Shown here: positions 46,041 through 54,393 of the stretch, one piece after another
How positions within the stretch are numbered: the stretch's first letter is position 1
How the letters are laid out: each line of letters begins with the position of its first letter
Source: DASRIA01 sp963816975
GTDB taxonomy: Bacteria; Actinomycetota; Thermoleophilia; Solirubrobacterales; JBBDJG01
NCBI GenBank assembly: GCA_963816975.1
Contig: CAWFMD010000004.1
Span: 124,001 to 188,000 of the forward strand
Length of the DNA: 64,000 bases
Direction: 5' to 3'
The notes under the pieces: generated by a model
The model's input: the letters and a program-made list of their open reading frames with translations, nothing else
What the model was told of the DNA's origin: nothing
The model's database searches: none
Program-made: the position numbers and the translations under genes

Positions 46041-46072
46041 AACCCGGCCGCCTCGGACGAGGCGGCCGGGTT
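46041..46072 (+). terminator. intrinsic terminator after the secreted protein gene
   Basis: A perfect 14-bp stem AACCCGGCCGCCTC/GAGGCGGCCGGGTT (46041-46054 with 46059-46072) around a GGAC loop, then TTTCGT. It lies 21 bases after the stop at 46019. Confidence 0.85.
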
Positions 46073-46090
46073 TCGTCCCGACCGAACTCT

Positions 46091-46125
46091 GGCGACTTGG
46101 GCCCGCCTGGCGGGCCCAAGTCGCC
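46091..46125. repeat. 35-bp near-perfect palindrome
   Basis: Arms of 17 bases, GGCGACTTGGGCCCGCC (46091-46107) and its exact complement (46109-46125), flank one T. No T tract follows on either strand, so it is a weak terminator. It lies between the upstream terminator and the Rpf-like gene stop at 46207. Could be a regulator site or a repeat element; only this copy is in the window. Confidence 0.85.
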
Positions 46126-46206
46126 AAGGTTCGCCGGGGCAGGCCCGGTCGCCTCACGCGCCGCGGCGCGGCGCCGCCGCTCAGCACTCCCAGCCGTGGC
46201 GCGCGC

Positions 46207-47235
46207 CTAGCACTCCCAGTTGCCGCGGCCCTGGCCGTCCGCCCAGAGCTTGGCCGCGAGCCGGTCCTGCTCGGACTTCGGCGCCAGGTGCGGCGCCTCC
46301 GCCTGCCCGCCGAGACCCTTGTAGGTCTCCGGGAGGAACTGGTAGGCGCCGCCGGCGCCGGTCGACGGGTTGAGCGCGCCGTAGTCGCCACCCGACTCGC
46401 ACATCACGATCGCCTTCGGGATCGCGAAGCCGTCGAACCACTGGCCGACCGTGCCCGCGGCATCGCCCGGGGTGCCCATCGCCGCCTGCAACTCGCGCAC
46501 CTGCTGCTGCCAGCCGGCCATGCGCGAGCGCAGCGTCGACAGTGACGCGCGCTGGGCGGCCTGGGCCCGCGCGAGCGCCGCAGCCCGCTGCGCGGCGGCC
46601 GCGCGGATCCCGGCGATCTCGTCGCGCGCGGCAGCCACGCGCTGGACCTCCGCGGCGGCCTGCGCACGCGCGGCGCGCACGCGGGCGAGCGCGGCGCGGA
46701 CGTGGTTGCGCAGCGCCTGCACGCGATTCACGAGCACCGTGTCGGCCTCGTTGATCTGCTGGATGTACTCCGTGCGGGTCAGGAGGTCGCTGAAGCCGTC
46801 GGCCTCGAGCAGGACCGTCGTCAGGTCCGGCGCGTCGCTCTTGTAGATCGCGACCAGCCTGCGGGACAGCACGCCCTGCGCGCGGTGGAAGCGCGCCTGC
46901 GCCTGCGCGAGGCGCTCCTGCGCAGCGGTCAGCCGGGCCTCGAGCGCTCGTGCGCGGGCGACGTTGCGGGCCAGCACTTCCTCCAGAACCTGTTGACGGC
47001 GCGCCGCAACGGCAGCTCTCTGCTGCTCGGCGCTCAACTCCGCCGTGCGCAGCTGGAGCGCGGAGGCCAGATTGCGGGCCTCTGCGCGGGCGCTGTCGAC
47101 GCGCGCCTGGAGCGTCGGGATGTCGGCCGCATGCGCGCTCGGCGCCACGATCAGCAAGGTGAGCAAGATGCTCGCCAGCCACGCGAGGCGCAGGCGCGGC
47201 GATGCCGCGGGGGGATGTCCGGGGGCCGGTTGCAT
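46207..47235 (-). CDS. secreted coiled-coil protein with a resuscitation-promoting-factor-like domain
   Basis: 342 residues. A signal peptide (RLAWLASILLTLLIVAPSAHA) is followed by about 210 residues of coiled coil rich in Ala, Arg and Gln, as in cell-wall hydrolases with NlpC/P60-type stalks. The last 80 residues form an Rpf/lysozyme-like domain: IVMCESGGDYGALNPSTGAGG with the catalytic Glu, AYQFLPETYKGLGG, and ending GNWEC. Such proteins cleave peptidoglycan glycan strands and can promote resuscitation or division. It diverges from the PLP enzyme gene with a 209-base gap. Confidence 0.85.
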   Translation of the reverse strand: MQPAPGHPPAASPRLRLAWLASILLTLLIVAPSAHAADIPTLQARVDSARAEARNLASALQLRTAELSAEQQRAAVAARRQQVLEEVLARNVARARALEARLTAAQERLAQAQARFHRAQGVLSRRLVAIYKSDAPDLTTVLLEADGFSDLLTRTEYIQQINEADTVLVNRVQALRNHVRAALARVRAARAQAAAEVQRVAAARDEIAGIRAAAAQRAAALARAQAAQRASLSTLRSRMAGWQQQVRELQAAMGTPGDAAGTVGQWFDGFAIPKAIVMCESGGDYGALNPSTGAGGAYQFLPETYKGLGGQAEAPHLAPKSEQDRLAAKLWADGQGRGNWEC

Positions 47236-47444
47236 GCTCCTTCTGTGCCTGCGGGGTTAGCTGTCGGGCTCGCACCGAAGGAGTGGCGCTACGCATCAGT
47301 CTGCGATTCGCCCCGGACGGCCGGCGGCCGCCGCCTGGTTCCCCCGCTCCCGTCGCCTGGCGGCTCAGGGACTCGGCGGCGCGGGACCATAGCAATTTGT
47401 CGCAATTTGCGGCGGTCGGCACGGTGGTCGGTAGGCTCCGATCC

Positions 47445-48671
47445 GTGGCAACCGCCCTTTCCCACCAGGCTCTTTCCGGCGATTACGAGCGGTTGGAGAA
47501 GGCTACGGAAGGCATCGAGGCGCCGTTTGCGCTCGTTGACCTCGATGCGATGTGGGCCAACTCGGACGACATGCTGCGGCGGGCCGCGGGGAAGCCGATC
47601 CGGGTGGCGTCGAAGTCCGTGCGCTCGAGACCCGTCCTGGAGCGCATCCTGGCGCGGGATGCCGGCTATCGCGGGCTGCTCACCTACACGCTGCCGGAGT
47701 CGCTGTGGTTGGCCGGCCACGGGCTGGGCGACCTCGTGATCGGCTACCCCACCGCAGACCGTGGCGCGATCGCGGAGCTGGCGCGGTTGACCGACGAGCG
47801 CCCGCACGCGGCTCCCGTGCTGATGGTCGACTCGGTCGAGCATCTCGACCTGATCGAGAGCGCCGCCGGCCCGGGTGAGGGGCCGATCCGGGTCGCGATC
47901 GAGCTGGACGTGGGCTGGTGGACGCTGGGCGGCAGGTTGAAGGTCGGACCGAAGCGCTCGCCGATCCGCACGCCGCCCCAGGCCGCGGCGTTTGCGCGCG
48001 AGATCCTGCGCCGCGCGCGTCTGAGGCTCGTGGGCCTGATGGCCTACGAGGGTCACATCGCCGGGCTCGGGGACCGGCCGCCCGGGAAGCGGCTCCAGGG
48101 CCGGGCGATCCAGTGGATGCAGTCGCGCTCGGCGGCCGAGATCCGGGAGCGCCGCGCAGCCGTGGTGGCCGCGGTGTCGGAGCTGGCGGAGCTGGACTTC
48201 GTGAACGGCGGCGGGACGGGCAGCCTGCACGGCACCGCGGGCGAAGACGCCGTCACCGAGCTGGCGGCCGGATCGGGGTTCTTCGCCCCCGCGCTGTTCG
48301 ACACCTACAGCGCGTTTCGCCTGCGCCCCGCCGCGATGTTCGCGATGCCGGTCGTGCGCAGGCCGTCCCCGGCGATCGCGACCGTGCTGGGCGGCGGATA
48401 TCTCGCCTCGGGACCCGGGGAGCCAAGTCGCGTCCCCTCCCCCCACCTGCCCGCCGGCCTGCGGCTCGACCGCTTCGAGGGCGCCGGAGAGGTGCAGACG
48501 CCGGTGCTCGGCGACGCGGCCCGCCGCCTGGCGATCGGCGACCGCGTGTACTTCCGCCACACCAAGGCCGGGGAGCTGTGCGAGCGCTTCGACTCGCTGC
48601 ACCTGGTGTCGGGCGACCGCGTCGTCGACGAGGTGCCGACGTACCGCGGCGAGGGCCGCACCTTTCTCTAG
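47445..48671 (+). CDS. fold-type III PLP enzyme, D-threonine aldolase/D-serine dehydratase-like
   Basis: 408 residues from GTG 47445. The barrel domain starts FALVDLDAMWANSDDML; the PLP lysine lies in RVASKSVRSRPVLERIL. Later segments are LVGLMAYEGHIAG and FVNGGGTGSLHG. The C-terminal beta domain has FRHTKAGELCERF and SLHLVSGD, offering His and Cys positions like those that bind zinc or metal in D-serine dehydratases. Substrate cannot be fixed. It overlaps the DJ-1-like gene at the 3' end by four bases. Confidence 0.83.
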   Translation: MATALSHQALSGDYERLEKATEGIEAPFALVDLDAMWANSDDMLRRAAGKPIRVASKSVRSRPVLERILARDAGYRGLLTYTLPESLWLAGHGLGDLVIGYPTADRGAIAELARLTDERPHAAPVLMVDSVEHLDLIESAAGPGEGPIRVAIELDVGWWTLGGRLKVGPKRSPIRTPPQAAAFAREILRRARLRLVGLMAYEGHIAGLGDRPPGKRLQGRAIQWMQSRSAAEIRERRAAVVAAVSELAELDFVNGGGTGSLHGTAGEDAVTELAAGSGFFAPALFDTYSAFRLRPAAMFAMPVVRRPSPAIATVLGGGYLASGPGEPSRVPSPHLPAGLRLDRFEGAGEVQTPVLGDAARRLAIGDRVYFRHTKAGELCERFDSLHLVSGDRVVDEVPTYRGEGRTFL

Positions 48672-49306
48672 GCGGGCTGGCGCGCGGCCGCGAGGTCGCG
48701 GATCTGCTGCACGATCTGCGGCGGCGCCTTGCTCGTGGAGCCGGCGTCGAACGGCGGCTGGGGGTCGTACTCGATCAGCAGCTGGATGGTCTTCGCGAAC
48801 TCGTCTCCGGAGATCTTCGCCAGCAGCGTGAGCGCCATGTCGATCCCCGACGACACGCCGGCGGACGTGATCACCTTCCCCTGCTCCACGACGCGCCGGT
48901 CGGTCGGGTTCGCGCCCATCTCCCGCAGGGTCTCGAGCTCCAGCCAGTGCGACGTCGCGTCCAGGCCCTCGAGGATCCCGGCCGCGCCCAGCAGCAGCGA
49001 CCCCGTGCAGACCGACGTGGTCCACTGGCTGGTCTCGTGCACCGCGCGGATCCAGCCCACCAGGCGCTGATCGGACATCGCATCGCGGGTGCCCCAGCCG
49101 CCGGGCACGCAGAGGATGTCGGGGCGCGGCATGTCGTCGAGCGAGCCCTCGGCGAGGATCGTGAGCATGCCGTTGTCGGTCTTGTAGGGGCCGGCCTCGG
49201 TCGCCACGAACTTCAGGTCGGCGCCCGGGATGCGCGACAGCACCTCGTAGGGCCCGATCGCGTCGAGGGCGGTGAAGCGGTCGTACAGCGGGATCGCGAT
49301 CTGCAT
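48668..49306 (-). CDS. DJ-1/PfpI-family protein
   Basis: 212 residues from ATG 49306, preceded by GGAG. The nucleophile elbow TSVCTGSLLLGAAG holds the conserved Cys, and IPLYDRFTALDAIGPYEVL, CVPGGWGTR and VITSAGVSSGIDM are typical of the isonitrile-hydratase (InhA) subgroup. Members act on isonitriles or as chaperone-like hydrolases; activity here is not established. It is just downstream of the GlxA-like regulator with a 15-base gap, suggesting an operon in which the regulator controls it. Confidence 0.85.
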   Translation of the reverse strand: MQIAIPLYDRFTALDAIGPYEVLSRIPGADLKFVATEAGPYKTDNGMLTILAEGSLDDMPRPDILCVPGGWGTRDAMSDQRLVGWIRAVHETSQWTTSVCTGSLLLGAAGILEGLDATSHWLELETLREMGANPTDRRVVEQGKVITSAGVSSGIDMALTLLAKISGDEFAKTIQLLIEYDPQPPFDAGSTSKAPPQIVQQIRDLAAARQPA

Positions 49307-49321
49307 GGGTGGCTCCTTTGG

Positions 49322-50290
49322 TCAGGCGGCTTGGGGTGACTTGAAGCGGGCGCGGTAGCCGGCCGGGCCGACTCCGATCCGGCGGTGGAAGGCGCGGCGC
49401 ATGGTCTCGACGGTGCCGAAGCCGTTGCGGCTCGCGACGACCTCGACGGGTGCCTCCGAGGACTCGAGCGCGATGCGGGCTGCCTCGACGCGCACGGTCT
49501 CGACATATGCGGCGGGCGTCATGCCCAGCTCCTTGCGGAACGCGCGCGCGAAGTTGCGCTCGCTCATGTGCGCCCGCTCGGCGAGCGCCGGCACGGAGAG
49601 GTCGGCGCCGAGGTTCCCGGCGATCCAGTCCTGCAACTCGCGCAGCGGCGCACGCTCTGCGGTCTGGGCGGCAAGCTGCGCGCTGAACTGCGACTGCCCG
49701 CCGGGCCGCTTCACGAACACGACCAGCCAGCGGGCCACCTCGAGCGCCGTCGCGCGCCCGAGGTCGTCCTCGACCAGCGCGAGCGCGAGGTCCATCCCGG
49801 CGGTCACGCCCGCCGACGTGTAGACCTCGCCGTCACGCACGAAGATCTGGTCGGGCTCGACGGCGACGCCCGGGAACCGCCGCGCGAGCGCGACGCAGCC
49901 GGCCCAGTGCGTCGTGGCGCGGCGCCCCTCGAGCAGGCCGGCCTCGGCGAGCAGGAACGCTCCGGTGCACACCGAGCAGACCCGCCGCGCGCGCCGCGCG
50001 GCCTGCTCCAGCCATGTGAGCAGCCGCGGGTCCTGGGCCGCGGCCGACACGCCGCCGCCTCCGGCGACCACCAGGGTGTCGATCGGACCGCGGCAGGCGG
50101 CGATCGTGCGATCGACCGTGAGGCCCACCGTCGACGAGCGCACGGGCCCGGGCTTCGCCGCGACCACTTCGACCGCGTAGCCGGGCGGGTCGATCCGCGC
50201 AGCCGTGTGGAAGACCTCGGCGGGGCCGATCACGTCGAGCGGCTGGACGCCGGGGAAGATCACGATCACGACGCGGCGCGGCTCGCTCAT
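49322..50290 (-). CDS. GlxA-family transcriptional regulator (DJ-1-like domain plus AraC helix-turn-helix)
   Basis: 322 residues from ATG 50290 (MSEPRRVVIVIFPG). The N-terminal DJ-1/PfpI fold (about 190 residues) carries SVCTGAFLLAEAGLLEG with the Cys position and TTHW. The C-terminal AraC domain has LSVPALAERAHMSERNFARAFRKELG and FGTVETMRRAF. This architecture matches transcription factors such as GlxA and CdhR that respond to small molecules. Likely controls the PfpI gene directly downstream. Confidence 0.9.
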   Translation of the reverse strand: MSEPRRVVIVIFPGVQPLDVIGPAEVFHTAARIDPPGYAVEVVAAKPGPVRSSTVGLTVDRTIAACRGPIDTLVVAGGGGVSAAAQDPRLLTWLEQAARRARRVCSVCTGAFLLAEAGLLEGRRATTHWAGCVALARRFPGVAVEPDQIFVRDGEVYTSAGVTAGMDLALALVEDDLGRATALEVARWLVVFVKRPGGQSQFSAQLAAQTAERAPLRELQDWIAGNLGADLSVPALAERAHMSERNFARAFRKELGMTPAAYVETVRVEAARIALESSEAPVEVVASRNGFGTVETMRRAFHRRIGVGPAGYRARFKSPQAA

Positions 50291-50392
50291 GCGTGCATCA
50301 TGCCTCCTCTCGGCCCTGGCAGCAAGGCCAAGTACCGGACGAATCCTGCCACCCATCCCTCGAAGTGAGTCGGATTCTTCGGGCCCAGGCCG

Positions 50393-50416
50393 AAAAAAGC
50401 GTGCCACCTCGGGTGG
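50393..50416 (-). terminator. possible intrinsic terminator after the lactone oxidase gene
   Basis: On the minus strand a short CCACC/GGTGG stem (50404-50416) is followed after five bases by TTTTTT. It lies 14 bases past the oxidase stop. The stem is short, so this is weak. Confidence 0.38.
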
Positions 50417-50429
50417 GGGGGTTGGAACG

Positions 50430-51740
50430 CTACGCGGAGACCGGGGCGCGGACCGGGCCCAGCACGCGGCGCGCGTACTCGTTCTGGAACACGCCGTGCG
50501 GGTCGAGCCGGGCGCGGACGGCCTGGAAGCGGTCCCACTCCGGATAACGGGGCGCGAGCGTCGCGGCCTTCTGGAAGTGGCGTTTGCCCCAGTGCGGGCG
50601 GCCCGCGTAGTCGTCCATGATCGCCTCGACCGCGCGGAAGTAGGGCTCCCACGCCATGCCGCGGTACATGTGCACGGCGATGTAGACCGTGTCGCGCTCG
50701 TAGGCGGTGCTCAGATAGGCGTCGTCGCCCGCCACGACGCGGTACTCGATCGGGAACGGCACCGCGAAGCCGCGCCGCTCGATCACGTCGAGCACGCGGC
50801 GCAGCGCCGCGGGCCCGTCCGCGCGGGGGATCGCGTACTCCATCTCGGTGAAGCGCACGCGGCGGGTCGTGGAGAACACCCGGTGGCTCGCGTCGGTCTT
50901 CACCGACCCGCCGAGCGCGCGCACGATCAGGTGGTTGATCGCCGGGATGCGGGACGGGAAGCGCTTTCCGATCTGGCACAGGAGCGCGAGCGCGTTGTTC
51001 TCGAGCACCGTCTCCAGCAGGTAGTCGGCGGCACGGCTGCGGGGCTGCGGCGGCCCGTCCGTGTGCTTTGACTCACGGCACAGCGCGACCTGTGTGTGCG
51101 GGAAGACGTAGAACTCGAAGTGGTCGTTGCGCGCAGCGAGGTCGTCGATGCTCGCGAGCGCCTCGTCGAGCGGCAGCCGGTGATCGTGGCGCCGGATCGT
51201 GAAGGCGGGCACGACGCGGAAGGTGAGCGCGGAGATCGCCCCCAGGCAGCCCAGGCCGACGCGCGCGGCGCGCCACAGCTCCGGGTCGGACTCGCGCGAG
51301 CACTCGACCACCGCGCCGTCGGCGGTCACGAGCTCCACCGACTCGACCTGGCTGGAGATGTTGCGGAAGCGCTCGCCGGTCCCGTGCGTCGCGGTCGAGA
51401 TCGCGCCGGACACGGTCTGCACGTCGATGTCCCCGAGGTTCTCGAGCGCCAGGCCCTCGGCGGCGAGCCGCTCGCTCAGCTCACGGATCACGATGCCGCC
51501 CTCGACCCGCGCCAGCCCCGCGTCGCGGTCGATGTCGAGCAGGCGGTTCATGCGGTCCATGCGGATCATCGTGCCGTCCGTGCACGCGATGTCGGTGAAG
51601 GAATGGCCGGACGCCGTGACCCGCGCGGTGTGGCCGGCCTGCGCCGCACGGCCGATCGCCGCGCGCAGCTCGTCCACCGAGGCGGGGTGCTCGATCGCCG
51701 CCGGCACGCACTGCTGGTCCCCTGCCCAGTTGCGCCACAT
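50430..51740 (-). CDS. FAD-linked sugar-1,4-lactone oxidase
   Basis: 436 residues, of the L-gulono/D-arabinono-lactone oxidase family. The FAD-binding PCMH domain has ARVTASGHSFTDIACTDG, the His-bearing ENLGDIDVQTVSGAISTATHGTG, and VGLGCLGAISALTFRV. The C-terminal ALO domain ends with RPHWGKRHF, where HWGK is the family signature, and DPHGVFQNEYARRVLG. Substrate and whether it makes an ascorbate-like product cannot be read from sequence. It lies 32 bases after a small membrane protein gene. Confidence 0.88.
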   Translation of the reverse strand: MWRNWAGDQQCVPAAIEHPASVDELRAAIGRAAQAGHTARVTASGHSFTDIACTDGTMIRMDRMNRLLDIDRDAGLARVEGGIVIRELSERLAAEGLALENLGDIDVQTVSGAISTATHGTGERFRNISSQVESVELVTADGAVVECSRESDPELWRAARVGLGCLGAISALTFRVVPAFTIRRHDHRLPLDEALASIDDLAARNDHFEFYVFPHTQVALCRESKHTDGPPQPRSRAADYLLETVLENNALALLCQIGKRFPSRIPAINHLIVRALGGSVKTDASHRVFSTTRRVRFTEMEYAIPRADGPAALRRVLDVIERRGFAVPFPIEYRVVAGDDAYLSTAYERDTVYIAVHMYRGMAWEPYFRAVEAIMDDYAGRPHWGKRHFQKAATLAPRYPEWDRFQAVRARLDPHGVFQNEYARRVLGPVRAPVSA

Positions 51741-51772
51741 GGCCCGTAGCCTATTCGCGCCGCTGCCGCGCG

Positions 51773-51931
51773 CTACTCGTCGCGCGTGGCGACGTAGATC
51801 ACGGCGATCGCGGCGGCGACGGTGAGCGCCAGGGCGGGCTTGCGGTAGCGGCCGTAGCGGCGGCGCAGGTAGCGCATCGCCAGCTTCCAGACGGTGTATC
51901 CAAGCGCCTTGTAGAACACGTCCCTTCCCAT
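51773..51931 (-). CDS. 52-residue basic single-pass membrane protein
   Basis: From ATG 51931, with AGGAGGGG ahead. Begins MGRDVFYKALGYTVWKLAM, a basic stretch RYLRRRYGRYRKPA, then one hydrophobic helix LALTVAAAIAVIYVA and ends TRDE. It sits between argG (12-base gap) and the lactone oxidase. Function unknown. Confidence 0.7.
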   Translation of the reverse strand: MGRDVFYKALGYTVWKLAMRYLRRRYGRYRKPALALTVAAAIAVIYVATRDE

Positions 51932-51943
51932 TTCGGGCCCCTC

Positions 51944-53209
51944 CTATTCTCCGTGATCGCGGCGCCGCACGCGGTGGGCCATGCGGCTCTGCAGGGACCA
52001 CAGCTCGATGAAGCCCGGGCTCGCCTGCTGGCTGAACAGCCCGCCGGACTCGGAGAAACCGGCCAGCGCCGCGTCGTACAGCGCGTGCGGGGACGAGCGG
52101 GCGACGGCCACGGCGCGGCCCTTGTAGAGGCGCATCGTGATCGTGCCGGTGACCCAGCGGTTGACCGAGTCCATCAGCGCGTTGAGGTCGCCCAGCAGCG
52201 GCTCGTACCACAGACCCGCGTACACGAGGAACGCCCAGCGGCGGTCGAGGTCGGGCTTGAAGTTGTTCTGGTGGATCGTGCCGACCAGCTTCTCCAGCTC
52301 CTGGTGCGCGGTCAGCAGGATCTCCGCGGCCGGCACCTCGTAGATGTCGCGCACCTTGAGCCCCACGATGCGGTCCTCGATGTGGTCCACGATGCCGACG
52401 CCGTGACGGCCGCCGATCGCCGCGCAGCGCTCGATCAGCTCCACGAGCCCGAGCCGCTCGCCGTCGAGCGACACCGGGCACCCCTGCTCGAAGCCGATCA
52501 CGATCGTCTCGGGCTCGTCCGGCGCCTGCTCGGGCGGCGTCACGATCGCCCACACGTCGTCGCGCGGGGGCTCCGCGAGGTCCTCGATCGGCCCGCCCTC
52601 GGACGAGCGGCCCCAGATGTTGTCGTCGACCGAGTACGGCGGCGCCTCGGTCCCTCCCTTGATCGGGATGCCGTGCTCGCGCGCGTACGCGACCTCCTCC
52701 TCGCGGCCCATCTGCCAGCTGCGCACGGGCGCGATGATCTTCAGCTCGGGATCGAGCGAGGCGACCGTGGCCTCGATGCGCACCTGGTCGTTGCCCTTGC
52801 CGGTGCAGCCGTGGGCGATCGTGTCGCAGCCCGTCTCGCGCGCCTTCTCGACGGCGAGCTTCGCGATCAGCGGCCGGCCCAGCGCCGTGAACAGCGGATA
52901 GCCGCCGCCGTAGCGCGCGTTGGCCTTGATCGCGGGGAGCACGTAGTCGCGCGCGAACTCCTCCTTCGCGTCGACCACCAGGCAGTCGCGCGCGCCCAGG
53001 CGCAGCGCCTTGTCGCGCACCACGTCGAAGTCCTCGCCGGGCTGGCCCAGGTCGACCGTCAGCGCCACGATCTCGGCGCCGTATTGGTCCTGGATCCACT
53101 TCAGCATCACGGAGGTGTCGAGCCCGCCCGAATACAGCAGCAGGACCCGGCCGACGTCGTCCGGATCGGCCTCGTAGGAGGCGATCGGGGCCGGCAGGCG
53201 GTCGTTCAC
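51944..53209 (-). CDS. argG: argininosuccinate synthase
   Basis: 421 residues. Joins citrulline and aspartate with ATP, the penultimate step of arginine synthesis. N-terminal PP-loop is LLLYSGGLDTSVML, followed by LTVDLGQPGEDF, GGYPLFTALGRPLIAKL and HGCTGKGNDQVR. The GTG start 53209 overlaps the argD stop (GTGA). The remaining motif TEAPPYSVDDNIWG is typical. Final gene of argCJBDG; no argF, argH or argR is in the window. Confidence 0.95.
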   Translation of the reverse strand: MNDRLPAPIASYEADPDDVGRVLLLYSGGLDTSVMLKWIQDQYGAEIVALTVDLGQPGEDFDVVRDKALRLGARDCLVVDAKEEFARDYVLPAIKANARYGGGYPLFTALGRPLIAKLAVEKARETGCDTIAHGCTGKGNDQVRIEATVASLDPELKIIAPVRSWQMGREEEVAYAREHGIPIKGGTEAPPYSVDDNIWGRSSEGGPIEDLAEPPRDDVWAIVTPPEQAPDEPETIVIGFEQGCPVSLDGERLGLVELIERCAAIGGRHGVGIVDHIEDRIVGLKVRDIYEVPAAEILLTAHQELEKLVGTIHQNNFKPDLDRRWAFLVYAGLWYEPLLGDLNALMDSVNRWVTGTITMRLYKGRAVAVARSSPHALYDAALAGFSESGGLFSQQASPGFIELWSLQSRMAHRVRRRDHGE

Positions 53210-54393
53210 AGGGCCTCCCCGAGGAACCCGAGCACCTTGTCGATCTCGTGCTCGGTCACGATCAAGGGCGGGAGGAAGCGCAAGGTGGCCGGTCCTGTCG
53301 CGTTCAGGACGAAGCCCGCTTCGAGACCGTTGTGCACGACGTCGGCGGCATTGGGCTGGGGCAGATCGGCGGCGACCATCAACCCACGGCCGCGCACGTC
53401 GCTGATGCGGCCCTGCTCGCGCAGTGCCTCGAGCCCGACGCGCAGGCGGTCGCCGAGCACCCGCACCCGCGCGTGCAGCTTGTCGTCGTCGAGCAGGTCG
53501 AGGGTCGCGAGTGCCGCCGCCGCGACCAGCGGGCCGCCGCCGAACGTCGCGCCGTGGTCGCCGGGCTCGAGCACGCCGGCCGCCTCGCCGGCCGCGATCA
53601 CGGCGCCCGCCGGCAGGCCGCCGGCCAGCGCCTTTGCGCAGGTGAGCACGTCGGGGCGCACCGGCGTCAGCTCGAACGCCCACAGCGTCCCCGTGCGGCT
53701 GAGCCCGCACTGGATCTCGTCGAACACGAGCAGCGCCCCCACCCGGTCGCACGCTGCGCGCGCGGCGAGCAGCATCCGCTCGGAGATCGGCCAGATGCCG
53801 GTCTCGCCCTGGATCGGCTCGATCATCACCGCCGCGGTGTCCCCGTCGACCGCCGCTGTGAGCGCCTCGGGGTCGTCACGCGGAACGGCCACGAAGCCCG
53901 GGACGAGCGGGGCGAACGGCTCCTGCTTGTCGGGCTGGGGAGTCGCCGACAGGGAGCCCATCGTGCGTCCGTGGAAGGCGCCTTCCAGCACCACGATCCG
54001 CCCGCCCCGCCGGCGCTTGCGCGCGAGCTTGATGGCGGCCTCGTTCGCCTCGGTGCCGGAGTTGCACAAGAACACCCGGGCCCCGGGGCTGAAGCTCTCC
54101 GCGAGGCGTTCGGCGAGCCGTGCCGCGGGCTCGTTGTAGAACAGGTTGGAGACCTGCACGAGGCGCGCGGCCTGCTCCCGCACCGTCTCGACCACGTGCG
54201 GGTGGCAATGGCCCGTGCTGAGCACCGAGATGCCCGAGAGAAAGTCGAGGTACGCGCGTCCCTCGGCGTCGTACAGGTAGCACCCCTCCCCCATCACGAA
54301 CGTGACCGGCAGGCGCTTGTACGTCTGCATCATGTACTTCGCCTCGAGCTCGATCGCGGCCGCGGCGAACGGCGCACGGCGGACGGCGCTCAC
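53206..54393 (-). CDS. argD: acetylornithine aminotransferase
   Basis: 395 residues. PLP transaminase making N-acetylornithine from the semialdehyde and glutamate. The PLP lysine lies in LTCAKALAGGLPAGA; other marks are FLCNSGTEANEAAIKLAR, GAFHGRTMGSLSAT and LVFDEIQCGLSRTG. The GTG start overlaps the argB stop by four bases. Middle of the argCJBDG run. The short Arg-rich AVRRAPFAAAA opening is slightly long but fits the family. Confidence 0.95.
   Translation of the reverse strand: MSAVRRAPFAAAAIELEAKYMMQTYKRLPVTFVMGEGCYLYDAEGRAYLDFLSGISVLSTGHCHPHVVETVREQAARLVQVSNLFYNEPAARLAERLAESFSPGARVFLCNSGTEANEAAIKLARKRRRGGRIVVLEGAFHGRTMGSLSATPQPDKQEPFAPLVPGFVAVPRDDPEALTAAVDGDTAAVMIEPIQGETGIWPISERMLLAARAACDRVGALLVFDEIQCGLSRTGTLWAFELTPVRPDVLTCAKALAGGLPAGAVIAAGEAAGVLEPGDHGATFGGGPLVAAAALATLDLLDDDKLHARVRVLGDRLRVGLEALREQGRISDVRGRGLMVAADLPQPNAADVVHNGLEAGFVLNATGPATLRFLPPLIVTEHEIDKVLGFLGEAL

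Noticed and set aside
46126..46206. Longer C-terminus for the Rpf-like protein in another frame, since a second GGGAGTGCTGA follows its stop
   Set aside because: The annotated frame already ends in the family-typical NWEC; the second copy is a short duplication after the stop.
51953..54139. 728-codon plus-strand open frame opposite argG and argD
   Set aside because: Runs across two real genes on the other strand and has no recognisable domain.
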